A stretch of 64,000 nt of DNA from an uncultured Eubacteriales bacterium (GCA_910584745.1 CAJUDG010000008.1:97854-161853), one strand, 5' to 3'; shown: positions 49,637-57,916, counted from the first letter of the stretch. Notes: generated by a model not told the origin, from the sequence alone. Program-made: numbers and translations.

Positions 49637-50899
49637 ATGATGATAATCGACGGACCCGCAAGGCTTTCGGGGGAGCTTTCAGTCCAGGGGGCCAAGAACA
49701 GCACCCTGCCGCTTTTGGCCGGGGCGCTCTTGTGCAAGGGCCAGACGGTGCTGCACAACTGCCCGGAGCTATCGGACGTGGAGACGGCGGTGGAGATACT
49801 GCGGCACCTGGGCTGCGTGTGCAGGCGGGAGGGCCACGACCTTATCGTGGACAGCTCCGTTACCTGCCACGAGATACCCGAGGAGCTTATGCGGCGCATG
49901 CGCTCGTCCATCGTGTTTCTGGGGGCCATACTCAGCCGCTGCGGCGAGGCGCGTCTCTGTTCTCCCGGGGGCTGCGAGCTGGGGCCCAGGCCCATCGACC
50001 TGCATATCTCCTCCTTAAAGCGCCTGGGGGTCCAGGTGAAGGAGCAGGGGGGCTGGCTTGAGTGCTCGGCCCCGGGGGGGATAAACGGGGCCTATGTGTC
50101 CTTATCCTTCCCCAGCGTCGGGGCCACGGAGAACATTATCTTAGCCGCCGTCTGCGGCAGCGGCACCACCATCATCGCCAACGCCGCCAGAGAGCCGGAG
50201 ATATCGGACCTGTGCGAATACCTCAACCGCTGCGGCGGGAGGATATACGGCGCGGGGGAGAGCTGCATAATCATCGACGGCGTGAAGGAGCTCTATGGCT
50301 GTGAGCACCGGGTGATGCCGGACAGGATAGCCGCCGTCACCTATATGGCAGCGGCGGCGGTGACCGGGGGCAATATCACCCTTCGGGACGTGGACAATAC
50401 CCATATCCTGCCAATGCTGTCGCCCTTTGAGGAGAGCGGCTGCGAGATACGGCAGCTTGGGGGCAGCCTTAACATCGCGGCCCCAAGGCGGCTGTCGGCG
50501 GTGAAGCATATCCGCACAATGCCCTATCCGGGGTTTCCCACGGACGCCCAGCCGGTGGTGATGAGCATGGCGGCGGTGGGCGAGGGGACCAGCGTGTTTG
50601 TGGAGAACATATTTGAGAACCGATACCGGCATACGGAAGGGCTCTGCCATATGGGGGCCAAAATTAAGGTAGAGGGGAAGGTGGCTGTGGTTGAGGGGGT
50701 CCCTGAGCTCTCGGGGGCGGCGGTGGAGGCTATGGACCTTAGGGGCGGGGCGGCGCTGATAGTGGCGGGGCTCTGTGCCAGGGGGAGCACGCGGGTGCGT
50801 GGGATGGAGTATGTTAAGCGGGGTTATGAGGGGATAGAGGAGAAGCTTGCGTCGTTGGGCGCAAGGGTAAAAGTTTTTGAGGGTCGTATGACTTCATAG
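49637..50899 (+). CDS. murA: UDP-GlcNAc 1-carboxyvinyltransferase
   Basis: 420 residues, ATG chosen 6 bases after GAGGTG. LSVQGAKNSTLPLLAGALL, RRMRSSIVFLGAIL, the catalytic Cys loop PGGCELGPRPIDLHI, FPTDAQPVVMSMA, and IFENRYRH. First committed step of peptidoglycan synthesis. The last ten residues (VKVFEGRMTS) are encoded by repeat B, which also holds the stop. Confidence 0.95.
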   Translation: MMIIDGPARLSGELSVQGAKNSTLPLLAGALLCKGQTVLHNCPELSDVETAVEILRHLGCVCRREGHDLIVDSSVTCHEIPEELMRRMRSSIVFLGAILSRCGEARLCSPGGCELGPRPIDLHISSLKRLGVQVKEQGGWLECSAPGGINGAYVSLSFPSVGATENIILAAVCGSGTTIIANAAREPEISDLCEYLNRCGGRIYGAGESCIIIDGVKELYGCEHRVMPDRIAAVTYMAAAAVTGGNITLRDVDNTHILPMLSPFEESGCEIRQLGGSLNIAAPRRLSAVKHIRTMPYPGFPTDAQPVVMSMAAVGEGTSVFVENIFENRYRHTEGLCHMGAKIKVEGKVAVVEGVPELSGAAVEAMDLRGGAALIVAGLCARGSTRVRGMEYVKRGYEGIEEKLASLGARVKVFEGRMTS

Positions 50900-50935
50900 A
50901 TGAAGTCGGGGACTTTTTTCAAAAAGTCCCCTGAC
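50868..50935 (+). repeat. Repeat family B, copy 6, overlapping murA 3' end
   Basis: GTAAAAGTTTTTGAGGG, ATGACTTCATAGATGAAGTC palindrome, then GGGGACTTTTTTCAAAAAGTCCCC hairpin. It supplies the murA C-terminal codons and stop. Confidence 0.7.
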
Positions 50936-50952
50936 GAAAGGGGGGGAACGCA

Positions 50953-52161
50953 GTGAGCGCCAAAAGAAAGCCAGCGCGGGAGCGCGGGGGCTTTGAGGAC
51001 ATCAGATCCACATCCACAGGAATGCAGTCAAGGCCCGAGTGGTTCGCGGAGGCAAGGCCCACCGCGACCGAAGCGGCGCGCCAGCGCCAAGCTGAGCGAA
51101 AGGCGCAGCGAGCGGACCCCCACGCCAGAAAGAAGAAGAAAGCAAAACCGGCAAAAGCCAGCGCCAATACCAGCACAAGCAGTACCAGGGGAAACCCGCG
51201 CCCAGGCTCAAGCCAGCGCCCCCGTCCACAGGAACGCGGGAGACCTAACGAACGCAGGCAACCCGCCGAACGCCCCAGAAAGAAGCCCATGAGCCTTTTA
51301 AAGCGGCGGGTGCTGATAGTGCTGGTGCTGCTGATGATGCTTCTGGGCACGGGCTTCCTGGTGGAATCGCTGCTGCTGCGGGTGACCACGGTGCAGATAA
51401 GCGGGGACCAGGTGTACGCCGAGGAGGAGATACTGAAGATATGCGGCTTCAAGACCGGCGACAACCTGCTGCTCATCCCCGCCGGGGACCGGGAGAAAAA
51501 GCTGCAAAGGGAGCTGCCCTATATCTATAGGGCCAGGATAACCCGGAAGATACCCGGCACGGTGAACATAGACATAACCGCCGCCAAGGCCGTGTGCTGC
51601 ATACAGGGCGGGACCGAGTGGTACGTGGTGGGCGCGGGGGGCAAGGTCCTTGAGACCGGCCAGAGCCCGAAGGAGGGCCTTATGCAGGTGATAGGCGTGT
51701 CCCCAAAGCCGGGCAAGACCGGCGAGCCGTTGGAGCTTGAGAACGAGGCGGCGGCGGAGGTGTTCGCTGAGCTTGCCGAGACCATGGGAAAGCTCAGCGA
51801 GGACGAGCGGAATCCCGCCGGGGAGTTCACCAAGATGGACCTCTCGGACCTGTACAATATAAGGCTCTGGTATCAGGACCGGGTGGAGTGCCGGATGGGG
51901 GGCGCGGGGCAGCTTGAGTATAAGCTGCGGTGGGCCTACGGCAACCTTACCAACACCGAGCAGGGCATAAAGCCCGAGGAGAGCGGCGTGCTGGACCTTT
52001 CATATTTGCCCACAAAGAAGCGCTCGTACTTCACCCCCTCTGAGGGCAGCGCCGCCGCGGCCCCCACTCCGGGCCCCGACGGCATAGTGCCCGAGGCACC
52101 GGACCCCACGCCGGAGCCCGGCCGGGGCGGGGACATACCCAACGCGCCCTTTACCGGCTGA
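50953..52161 (+). CDS. ftsQ: Cell-division protein FtsQ/DivIB
   Basis: 402 residues, GTG start. A very long basic, low-complexity cytoplasmic N-terminus (about 110 residues, rich in Arg, Pro, Lys), one TM (RRVLIVLVLLMMLLGTGFLV), POTRA (VQISGDQVYAEEEILKICG in parts) and a beta domain, then a Pro-rich tail (PTPGPDG, PDPTPEPGRGG). Stabilises FtsL/DivIC and recruits the septal synthase. Confidence 0.9.
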   Translation: MSAKRKPARERGGFEDIRSTSTGMQSRPEWFAEARPTATEAARQRQAERKAQRADPHARKKKKAKPAKASANTSTSSTRGNPRPGSSQRPRPQERGRPNERRQPAERPRKKPMSLLKRRVLIVLVLLMMLLGTGFLVESLLLRVTTVQISGDQVYAEEEILKICGFKTGDNLLLIPAGDREKKLQRELPYIYRARITRKIPGTVNIDITAAKAVCCIQGGTEWYVVGAGGKVLETGQSPKEGLMQVIGVSPKPGKTGEPLELENEAAAEVFAELAETMGKLSEDERNPAGEFTKMDLSDLYNIRLWYQDRVECRMGGAGQLEYKLRWAYGNLTNTEQGIKPEESGVLDLSYLPTKKRSYFTPSEGSAAAAPTPGPDGIVPEAPDPTPEPGRGGDIPNAPFTG

Positions 52162-52246
52162 CCCATATATATTGTGCCTATGGGCCGGGCGGGGCGTACT
52201 CGGAAGAAAAAAACACGGTTTTTCAAGGTTTTTTACAAGTTTGACC

Positions 52247-52275
52247 TTGCAATTTCCCCGGAAAAGTGTTAAATT
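52247..52275 (+). promoter_or_regulatory. Likely promoter of ftsZ
   Basis: TTGCAA, 17 bp, TAAATT, about 100 bp before ftsZ; a nearby TTGACC and TATATT could also contribute. Confidence 0.55.
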
Positions 52276-52377
52276 ATATTTTGTGATACTAAGTTGACGT
52301 AATCCGGCGACGGAGGAGACCATATGGCAGCCGGACGTATAAAGCTAAAGAAAGAGAAATGAAGGGTGGAAGCGAAA

Positions 52378-53589
52378 ATGCCTTTTGAAGTTGACAATCT
52401 GCTGAACGAGACCCCACAGACCATCAAGGTGGTGGGAGTTGGCGGCGGCGGCGGCAACGCCGTGAACCGCATAGCCTCCGCCGGGGTGCGCAGCGTGGAG
52501 CTGGTGTGCATGAACACCGACAAGCAGGCCTTACAGCGCAGCCAGGCCTCTATAAAGGTGCAGCTTGGCGAGAAGCTGACAAACGGCCGGGGCGCGGGCT
52601 CAAAGCCCGAGGTGGGCGAGAAGGCCGCCGAGGAGAGCAGGGAGGTTATCCTCCAGACCCTTAAGGACGCGGACATGGTGTTTATCACCGCCGGAATGGG
52701 CGGCGGCACCGGCACGGGTGCTGCCCCCATGGTGGCGAAGATAGCAAGGGAGCAGGGCGCCCTTACGGTGGGCATAGTCACAAAGCCCTTCGCCTTCGAG
52801 GGCAAGCGCAGGATGGAGCAGGCCGAGCAGGGCATAGCCCAGCTTCGGGAGCACGTGGATTCCCTGGTGGTGATACCCAACGAGCGCTTGAAGCTTGTTT
52901 CCGACGAGCGGATAACCTTGGCCAACGCCTTCCAGGTGGCGGACGACGTGCTGCGCCAGGGCGTGCAGAGCATATCGGACCTGATACAGCTGCCGGGCAT
53001 AGTGAACCTGGACTTTGAGGACGTGAAGTCCGTCATGCAGGACGCGGGCTACGCCCACATGGGCGTGGGCCACGGCAAGGGCAAGGACAAGGCGGAGCAG
53101 GCGGCCATGGCGGCCATCTCAAGCCCCCTCTTAGAGACCAAGATAGCCGGGGCCAGGGGCGTTATCATCAACATAACCTCCAGCGCGGACATCGCCCTTG
53201 ACGAGATAGACACGGCCTCGCAGATAGTCACAGAGCGGGCCCATGAGAACGCCAACATAATCTGGGGCGCGACCTTTGACGAGAACATGCAGGACGAGAT
53301 GGTGGTGACGGTCATCGCCACGGGCTTTGAGGGCATGAACGGCGAGAAGCGCCCGGTGCTGGATATCGACCTTGACGAGGACTTTCTAAGCCCCAACCCG
53401 GTGAACAGCACTGAGAGCCGCAGCAAGGCCGACAGCCATATCATTTCCAGCCGGGGCCCGGGCAACGCGGGGACCACCGTGCGCAGCACATCCAGCTACC
53501 GCAACCCGGAGACGACAAAGGTTGACCCGGCGGTGATAGACGACGACGACACCTTTACGGACATCATGTCCATATTCAACAGGAAGTAA
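52378..53589 (+). CDS. ftsZ: Cell-division GTPase FtsZ
   Basis: 403 residues from MPFEVDNLLNE. IKVVGVGGGGGNAVNR, MNTDKQAL, the tubulin signature GMGGGTGTGAAP, T7 loop NLDFEDVKSVM and a C-terminal tail DIMSIFNRK as the partner-binding peptide. It polymerises the Z ring. A separate promoter lies upstream. Confidence 0.98.
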   Translation: MPFEVDNLLNETPQTIKVVGVGGGGGNAVNRIASAGVRSVELVCMNTDKQALQRSQASIKVQLGEKLTNGRGAGSKPEVGEKAAEESREVILQTLKDADMVFITAGMGGGTGTGAAPMVAKIAREQGALTVGIVTKPFAFEGKRRMEQAEQGIAQLREHVDSLVVIPNERLKLVSDERITLANAFQVADDVLRQGVQSISDLIQLPGIVNLDFEDVKSVMQDAGYAHMGVGHGKGKDKAEQAAMAAISSPLLETKIAGARGVIINITSSADIALDEIDTASQIVTERAHENANIIWGATFDENMQDEMVVTVIATGFEGMNGEKRPVLDIDLDEDFLSPNPVNSTESRSKADSHIISSRGPGNAGTTVRSTSSYRNPETTKVDPAVIDDDDTFTDIMSIFNRK

Positions 53590-53601
53590 GAGGGACAGAA
53601 T

Positions 53602-53991
53602 ATGACAAAGATAACAGGCGTACACCATATAGCGGTGTTCCCGACAGCAGATAAGTATCAGGAGACCGTGAAGTTTTATACGGAGCTGCTGGGCTTTCCC
53701 ATCAAGGACAGCTGGGGCGACGAGAAGACCCCCTGCCTGATGGTGTCCTGCGGGGACAATTCCTGCATGGAGATAATACCCAGCGAGACTGAGCACGGGA
53801 AGGACGGACCGTTGGTTCACGTGGCTTTCTGGTGCGGGGATGGTTTGGATGAGATAGTGGAGGACGTGCGCAAGGCCGGATATACGGTGAGGGTGGAGCC
53901 CCAGGATTTGGAGCTCTGCGGGAAGCCGATACGCAACGCGTTCTTTTATGGGCCGCTGGGGGAGGAGATCGAGCTGTTCTGGGTGAAGTGA
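53602..53991 (+). CDS. Glyoxalase/VOC family protein
   Basis: 129 residues. VHHIAVFPTADKYQETVKFYTELLGF (in parts), metal His in VHHI and VHVAFWC, and EIELFWVK ending with the Glu ligand. Two beta-alpha-beta3 units. Substrate unknown. Twelve bp after ftsZ. Confidence 0.88.
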   Translation: MTKITGVHHIAVFPTADKYQETVKFYTELLGFPIKDSWGDEKTPCLMVSCGDNSCMEIIPSETEHGKDGPLVHVAFWCGDGLDEIVEDVRKAGYTVRVEPQDLELCGKPIRNAFFYGPLGEEIELFWVK

Positions 53992-54000
53992 TATCACACT

Positions 54001-54585
54001 ATGAGAGATATCCCCAGAATTTACGGCGAGCAGTACGGCCCCGAGGCGGGGCCCTGGAATCTTTCGCTGGAGAGCAAGTATCTGGAATACGCCATAACCC
54101 GGTTCTTTGAGGAGAATTTCACCCTGGCAGAGGGCGCGAGGGCCTGCAACGTGGGCATCGGCGCGGGGTACTGGGACAGGTATCTGAGCTACAGGCCGGA
54201 GATATCCGAGCTTGTAAGCGTTGATATTGACCCGGACATCTGCGCGGATTTTAAGGCCTGTCTTGAGAACGAGGGCAACCCGAACCCGGTGACAGTGCTG
54301 CCGAAGGACGTGATGGACTGCGGGGAGCTTCGGGGGCGGTTCGACCTTGTGACGATGATAGGGAGCACAATGCGGGAGGCCGGGAAGTTTTCGGCGGTGC
54401 TTTTGCAGGGATTCAGCTTTCTGAAGCCCGGGGGGCAGTTCTACTACCAGTCGCTTTATGACGGCGGCGGCGAGAAGGCCGTGGTGGAGAGGCTCTGCGC
54501 CGAAAGGGGCATGAGGGTTGAGCGGTATGAGCGGGATGACAGCTACGGACGCACAGCGGTTTACTGGAAGCTGACGGCGGAATAA
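54001..54585 (+). CDS. SAM-dependent methyltransferase-like protein
   Basis: 194 residues. ACNVGIGAGYWDRYL is a motif I variant, VSVDIDPDICADF motif II, FDLVTMIGSTMREAG motif IV region, and FLKPGGQFYYQSLY. Substrate unknown. It begins 9 bases after the VOC gene with no strong ribosome site, so coupled translation is likely. Confidence 0.78.
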   Translation: MRDIPRIYGEQYGPEAGPWNLSLESKYLEYAITRFFEENFTLAEGARACNVGIGAGYWDRYLSYRPEISELVSVDIDPDICADFKACLENEGNPNPVTVLPKDVMDCGELRGRFDLVTMIGSTMREAGKFSAVLLQGFSFLKPGGQFYYQSLYDGGGEKAVVERLCAERGMRVERYERDDSYGRTAVYWKLTAE

Positions 54586-54589
54586 CGAG

Positions 54590-54674
54590 ACCGGTCCAGC
54601 GGGTCTTACGCTGGCGCGGGTGTGGGGCGCGGAGCCCCACGACCTTGCCGTAATGCGCGACCTGTGCGCATGAA
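54590..54674 (-). repeat. Repeat family A, copy 8
   Basis: GAGACCGGTCCAGCGGG, CTTACGCTGG, GGGGCGCGGAGCCCC hairpin, GACCTTGCCG, then GCGCGACCTGTGCGC. Confidence 0.75.
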
Positions 54675-54699
54675 GGCTTTAAACATAACCAAAACAATT

Positions 54700-54731
54700 A
54701 AGCGGTTCCGGCACTGGTGCCGGGACCGCTT
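54700..54731. terminator. Hairpin before GNAT gene
   Basis: AAGCGGT-tCCGGCAC tg GTGCCGG-gACCGCTT, a 15-bp stem with one mismatch and no long T-run; terminator of the previous unit or leader structure of the next gene. Confidence 0.55.
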
Positions 54732-54754
54732 ACTATACCAAAGGAGGACCACCC

Positions 54755-55255
54755 ATGCCAATCCCAGGAACACCCCAGCCCCAGCACATACAGCTGACCG
54801 AAACCTACCGCCTGCGCCGGTACGACGGCCATTACGAGCTGGCGCTGCCGGGCTATCAGGACCCGGCGGTCTACGAGAACTCCGAGGGTATCTTCGACAA
54901 GGACAAGATACCCGACCTTGAGTATGTGCGCAGAATGTTCACATACCTTGACAAAAACGGCGAGCTCTACTTTATCGAGGCCCTGGAGAACGGCGGGTAC
55001 GTCCCCATCGGCGATGTGACAGTAAAAGACGAGAACCCGCCCCTTGCCATCTGGCGGGGGGAGTACCGGGGGCGCGGGCTGGGCACGCTGGTGATGGGGG
55101 CGGTCATGGAGCGGCTGAGAGAGCTGGGCTATACGAAAATACACGGCTCAACCGTGTACAAGTGGAACGAGAGCTCCCTGAAAATGCACCAGAGGCTGGG
55201 CTTCAGGGTGGTGCGGGAGACTGAAAGGGAGTATTACCTTGACCTTGAGCTATGA
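54755..55255 (+). CDS. GNAT acetyltransferase
   Basis: 166 residues, AAAGGAGG upstream. Acetyl-CoA loop IWRGEYRGRGLGTLVMGAV and C-terminal KWNESSLKMHQRLGF. A long N-terminal part before the GNAT core (GYVPIGDVTVKD). Substrate unknown. Confidence 0.87.
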   Translation: MPIPGTPQPQHIQLTETYRLRRYDGHYELALPGYQDPAVYENSEGIFDKDKIPDLEYVRRMFTYLDKNGELYFIEALENGGYVPIGDVTVKDENPPLAIWRGEYRGRGLGTLVMGAVMERLRELGYTKIHGSTVYKWNESSLKMHQRLGFRVVRETEREYYLDLEL

Positions 55256-55271
55256 GAAGGAGATGTCAGAT

Positions 55272-55799
55272 ATGGACGAGATAAGGCTAAACACATCGGA
55301 GCTGAAAGACCGCGCCAGGGACCTGCGGGCGGGCCAGCGGGTGCTGCTCTCGGGCACGGCCTATACCAGCCGGGACGCGGCCCATAAGCGCATAACGGAA
55401 ATGCTGGACCGTGGCGAGACCCCGCCCTACCCCTTGGACGGCGCGGCCATCTACTACGCCGGGCCCACCCCCGCGCCGGAGGGTATGCCCATCGGCTCCT
55501 GCGGGCCCACCACCAGCGCGCGGATGGACCCCTACGCCCCGCGGTTTCTGGATTTGGGGCTTCGGTGCATGATAGGCAAGGGGGGCCGCTCCAAGGAAGT
55601 GGTGGAGGCCATGAAGCGAAACGGGGCCGTGTACCTCTGCGCCATCGGCGGGGCGGGGGCCCTGGCGGCAAAGTGCATCACCGGGTGCGAAGTGATAGCT
55701 TTCGAGGACCTGGGCTGCGAATCGGTGAAGAAGCTGACATTAAAGGACTTCCCGCTGATAGTGGGCATTGACAGCCTTGGGGGGAGCATACTGCAATGA
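55272..55799 (+). CDS. Fe-S hydro-lyase beta subunit (fumarase/tartrate dehydratase C-terminal type)
   Basis: 175 residues from MDEIRLNTSE (AAGGAG upstream). GQRVLLSGTAYTSRDAAHKRI, IYYAGPTPAPEG, SCGPTTSARMD, GKGGRSKEVVEA and AIGGAGALAAKCI match the class I fumarase C-terminal/TtdB domain. The partner alpha subunit with the [4Fe-4S] cluster is not in the window, so it must be elsewhere or lost. Overlaps the CDF gene by 4 bp. Confidence 0.9.
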   Translation: MDEIRLNTSELKDRARDLRAGQRVLLSGTAYTSRDAAHKRITEMLDRGETPPYPLDGAAIYYAGPTPAPEGMPIGSCGPTTSARMDPYAPRFLDLGLRCMIGKGGRSKEVVEAMKRNGAVYLCAIGGAGALAAKCITGCEVIAFEDLGCESVKKLTLKDFPLIVGIDSLGGSILQ

Positions 55800-56932
55800 A
55801 GGAGATGTCGCGGGAGAAACAGGGCAGTCTCGCCGGGGCCGTGGGCATTGGCGTGAATATCCTGCTGTTTGTGATAAAGCTTTTGGCCGGGCTGCTCTCG
55901 GGCAGCGTGGCTATAATGGCCGACGCGGTGAACAACCTGACGGATTCCGGGTCCTCCATCATCATGCTGGTGGGCTTCCGGCTCTCGGCCAAGCCCGCCG
56001 ATCGGGAGCACCCCTTCGGCCACGCCAGGATAGAGTACCTCTGCGGGGTGATAGTGTCCTTCATCGTGCTGTTCCTGGGCCTGGAGCTGGGGCGCACCTC
56101 CTTTATGAAAATACTCTCGCCGGAGAGGGCGGAGTTCGGGCCCGTGGCCCTGGGGGTGCTTGTAATATCCATACTCATCAAGCTCTGGCTCTGCCTGTTC
56201 TATACCAGAGTGGGCAAAAGGATAGACAGCCAGAGTTTACTCGCCACGGCCAGCGACAGCCGCAACGACGTCATATCCACCCTTGTGGTGCTGCTGGGGG
56301 CGCTGATCACCCGGCTTACGAGCCTTGACCTGGACGGCTTTCTGGGCCTGATGGTGGCGGCATTTATCATCGTCTCCGGGGTGAAGCTCATCATGGAGAC
56401 CGCCGACCCACTGCTGGGCCCCGCACCCAAAAAGGAGCTGGTCCAGGGCATATACGAGAAGATACGGAGCTATGAGGGCATAATCGGCATACATGACCTG
56501 ACCGTCCACAGCTACGGCCAGGGCCGCACCTTCGCAAGCGTCCACTGCGAGGTCCCCGCCGAGGAGGACATACTCATAAGCCACGACCTTATCGACAACA
56601 TCGAGCGGGACTTTCTGGAGCAGGAGGGTATTCATCTGGTGATACACCTGGACCCGGTGATAACCTGCGACGAGAAGGCCAACGCCCTGCACGAGGCCGT
56701 CCTCTCTAAGGTGAAAGAGCTCTACCCCCAGAGCGCCATCCACGACTTCCGGGTGGTCTGGGGCGTGACCCACTCCAACGTGCTGTTCGACGTGGCGGTG
56801 CCCTTCTCCGTCGCGGACAGCGACCAGCAGGTGAAGGAGCAGGTCTCACGGGCCGTGGAGGGCCTGGACCCAACTTACCGGGCCGTGCTGGCGGTGGACA
56901 GGGTGGGGGTCGTCAACGAGCTGGAGGGGTGA
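55796..56932 (+). CDS. Cation diffusion facilitator, Mn-type
   Basis: 378 residues, ATG overlapping the previous stop. Six TM and a cytoplasmic C-terminal domain. The TM2 site reads NNLTD (NxxxD) and TM5 reads DSRND (DxxxD). This N-D/D-D set is typical of manganese CDFs, whereas Zn types carry His. So probably Mn(II) efflux in exchange for protons; C-terminal part is longer than YiiP. The toxin array begins 8 bp after its stop. Confidence 0.88.
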   Translation: MKEMSREKQGSLAGAVGIGVNILLFVIKLLAGLLSGSVAIMADAVNNLTDSGSSIIMLVGFRLSAKPADREHPFGHARIEYLCGVIVSFIVLFLGLELGRTSFMKILSPERAEFGPVALGVLVISILIKLWLCLFYTRVGKRIDSQSLLATASDSRNDVISTLVVLLGALITRLTSLDLDGFLGLMVAAFIIVSGVKLIMETADPLLGPAPKKELVQGIYEKIRSYEGIIGIHDLTVHSYGQGRTFASVHCEVPAEEDILISHDLIDNIERDFLEQEGIHLVIHLDPVITCDEKANALHEAVLSKVKELYPQSAIHDFRVVWGVTHSNVLFDVAVPFSVADSDQQVKEQVSRAVEGLDPTYRAVLAVDRVGVVNELEG

Positions 56933-57057
56933 CAGGCGTTTGACATAAGTTCCCTGTTGTGCTAAAATAAAGGTAAGACGTTGTCGTATAACGGCGGTTA
57001 GCCCCCCGAAAGGGGTGGTTCACTATCCCTAAGTCATAACGAGGGGAGGTGAAGCTT

Positions 57058-57138
57058 ATGGGAAAGGTATTAAAGTACATAATAGCCATTCTGTTTTGGC
57101 TTGCGGTGCTGATATACCTGGCACCAAAAGTTTGTTAG
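57058..57138 (+). CDS. Small hydrophobic peptide, YLAPKVC family, copy 1a
   Basis: 26 residues, begins MGKVLKYIIAILFW and ends YLAPKVC; one TM of about 18 residues with basic residues at both ends. GGGGAGGTGA upstream. Promoter TTGACA (56940-56945), 17 bp, TAAAAT (56963-56968). Leader TTCAC-taTCCC can pair with the ribosome site GGGGA-GGTGAA. The TAG stop lies in the terminator hairpin 57134-57166. Family unknown to me; type I toxin by layout. Confidence 0.8.
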   Translation: MGKVLKYIIAILFWLAVLIYLAPKVC

Positions 57139-57222
57139 CCGCCCGGCTACACCCCGAGCGGCTAACTTGATTAGCTCGTATTAAATTCTGGGGCCAACCG
57201 CCATACGGCAGCGTCCCTTTGT
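57124..57222 (-). ncRNA. Antisense RNA of copy 1a
   Basis: Minus-strand promoter TTGACA (57252-57257), 17 bp, TATAAT (57229-57234). About 100 nt, ending after the shared hairpin at CTTTTGG. It is complementary to the last codons, stop and terminator of the peptide mRNA. Its leader (57190-57215) repeats the peptide leader in the same sense: GACG-YTG-YCGTAT...GGCGGTT-R-GCCCC. Confidence 0.82.
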
Positions 57223-57391
57223 GTCTATATTATACCCCGGGCACGGCAGAATGTCAAGCCCGGATTTCGTTTGACATAAGTTTCCTGTTGTGCTAAAATA
57301 AAGGTAAGACGTTGTCGTATAACGGCGGTTAAGCCCCCCCGGAAGGGGGTGATTCACTATCCCAACTTTAACGAGATGGGAGGTGAAGCTT

Positions 57392-57472
57392 ATGGGAAAG
57401 GTATTAAAGTACATAATAGCCATACTTTTTTGGCTTGCGGTGCTGATATACCTGGCACCAAAAGTTTGTTAG
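57392..57472 (+). CDS. Small hydrophobic peptide, YLAPKVC family, copy 1b
   Basis: 26 residues, identical to copy 1a. Promoter TTGACA (57271-57276), 17 bp, TAAAAT (57294-57299). Ribosome site GGGAGGTGAAG. Terminator hairpin 57468-57500. Confidence 0.8.
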   Translation: MGKVLKYIIAILFWLAVLIYLAPKVC

Positions 57473-57555
57473 CCGCCCGGTGCGCACCCGAGCGGCTAGC
57501 GTAAATCTCTAGCTGTTATTCTGGGGCCAGCCGCCATACGGCAGCGTCCCTTTGT
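57458..57555 (-). ncRNA. Antisense RNA of copy 1b
   Basis: TTGACA (57585-57590), 17 bp, TATAAT (57562-57567) on the minus strand; same plan as 1a. Confidence 0.82.
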
Positions 57556-57724
57556 GTCTATATTATACCCCGGGCGCGGCAGAATGTCAAGCCCGGATTT
57601 CGTTTGACATAAGTCTCCTGTTGTGCTAAAATAAAGGTAAGACGTTGTCGTATCAAGGCGGTTAAGCCCCCCGGAAGGGGGTGATTCACTATCCCAACTT
57701 TGATAAAGATGGGAGGTGAAACTT

Positions 57725-57805
57725 ATGGGAAAGGTATTAAGGTACATAATAGCCATTCTGTTTTGGCTTGCGGTGCTGATATACCTGGCACCAAAAGTTT
57801 GTTAG
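57725..57805 (+). CDS. Small hydrophobic peptide, YLAPKVC family, copy 1c
   Basis: 26 residues, MGKVLRYIIAILFW...YLAPKVC (Lys6 to Arg compared with 1a). Promoter TTGACA (57604-57609), 17 bp, TAAAAT (57627-57632). Terminator hairpin 57801-57832. Identical in peptide sequence to copy 3c in the inverted array. Confidence 0.8.
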   Translation: MGKVLRYIIAILFWLAVLIYLAPKVC

Positions 57806-57885
57806 CCGCCCGGTGCACCCCGAGCGGCTAACTTTAAATAGTTAGTATAATTGGGGCCAACCGCCATACGGCAACGTCCCTTTAT
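57791..57885 (-). ncRNA. Antisense RNA of copy 1c
   Basis: TTGACA (57915-57920), 17 bp, TATAAT (57892-57897) on the minus strand. The -35 hexamer contains the TGA stop codon of spoIID. Confidence 0.8.
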
Positions 57886-57916
57886 ATCTCTATTATACCC
57901 CCACACCCCCCAAATG

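Noticed and set aside
54700..54754. Another peptide/antisense module before the GNAT gene
   Set aside because: A strong hairpin is present, but there is no TTGACA-17-TATAAT pair facing it and no short hydrophobic ORF.
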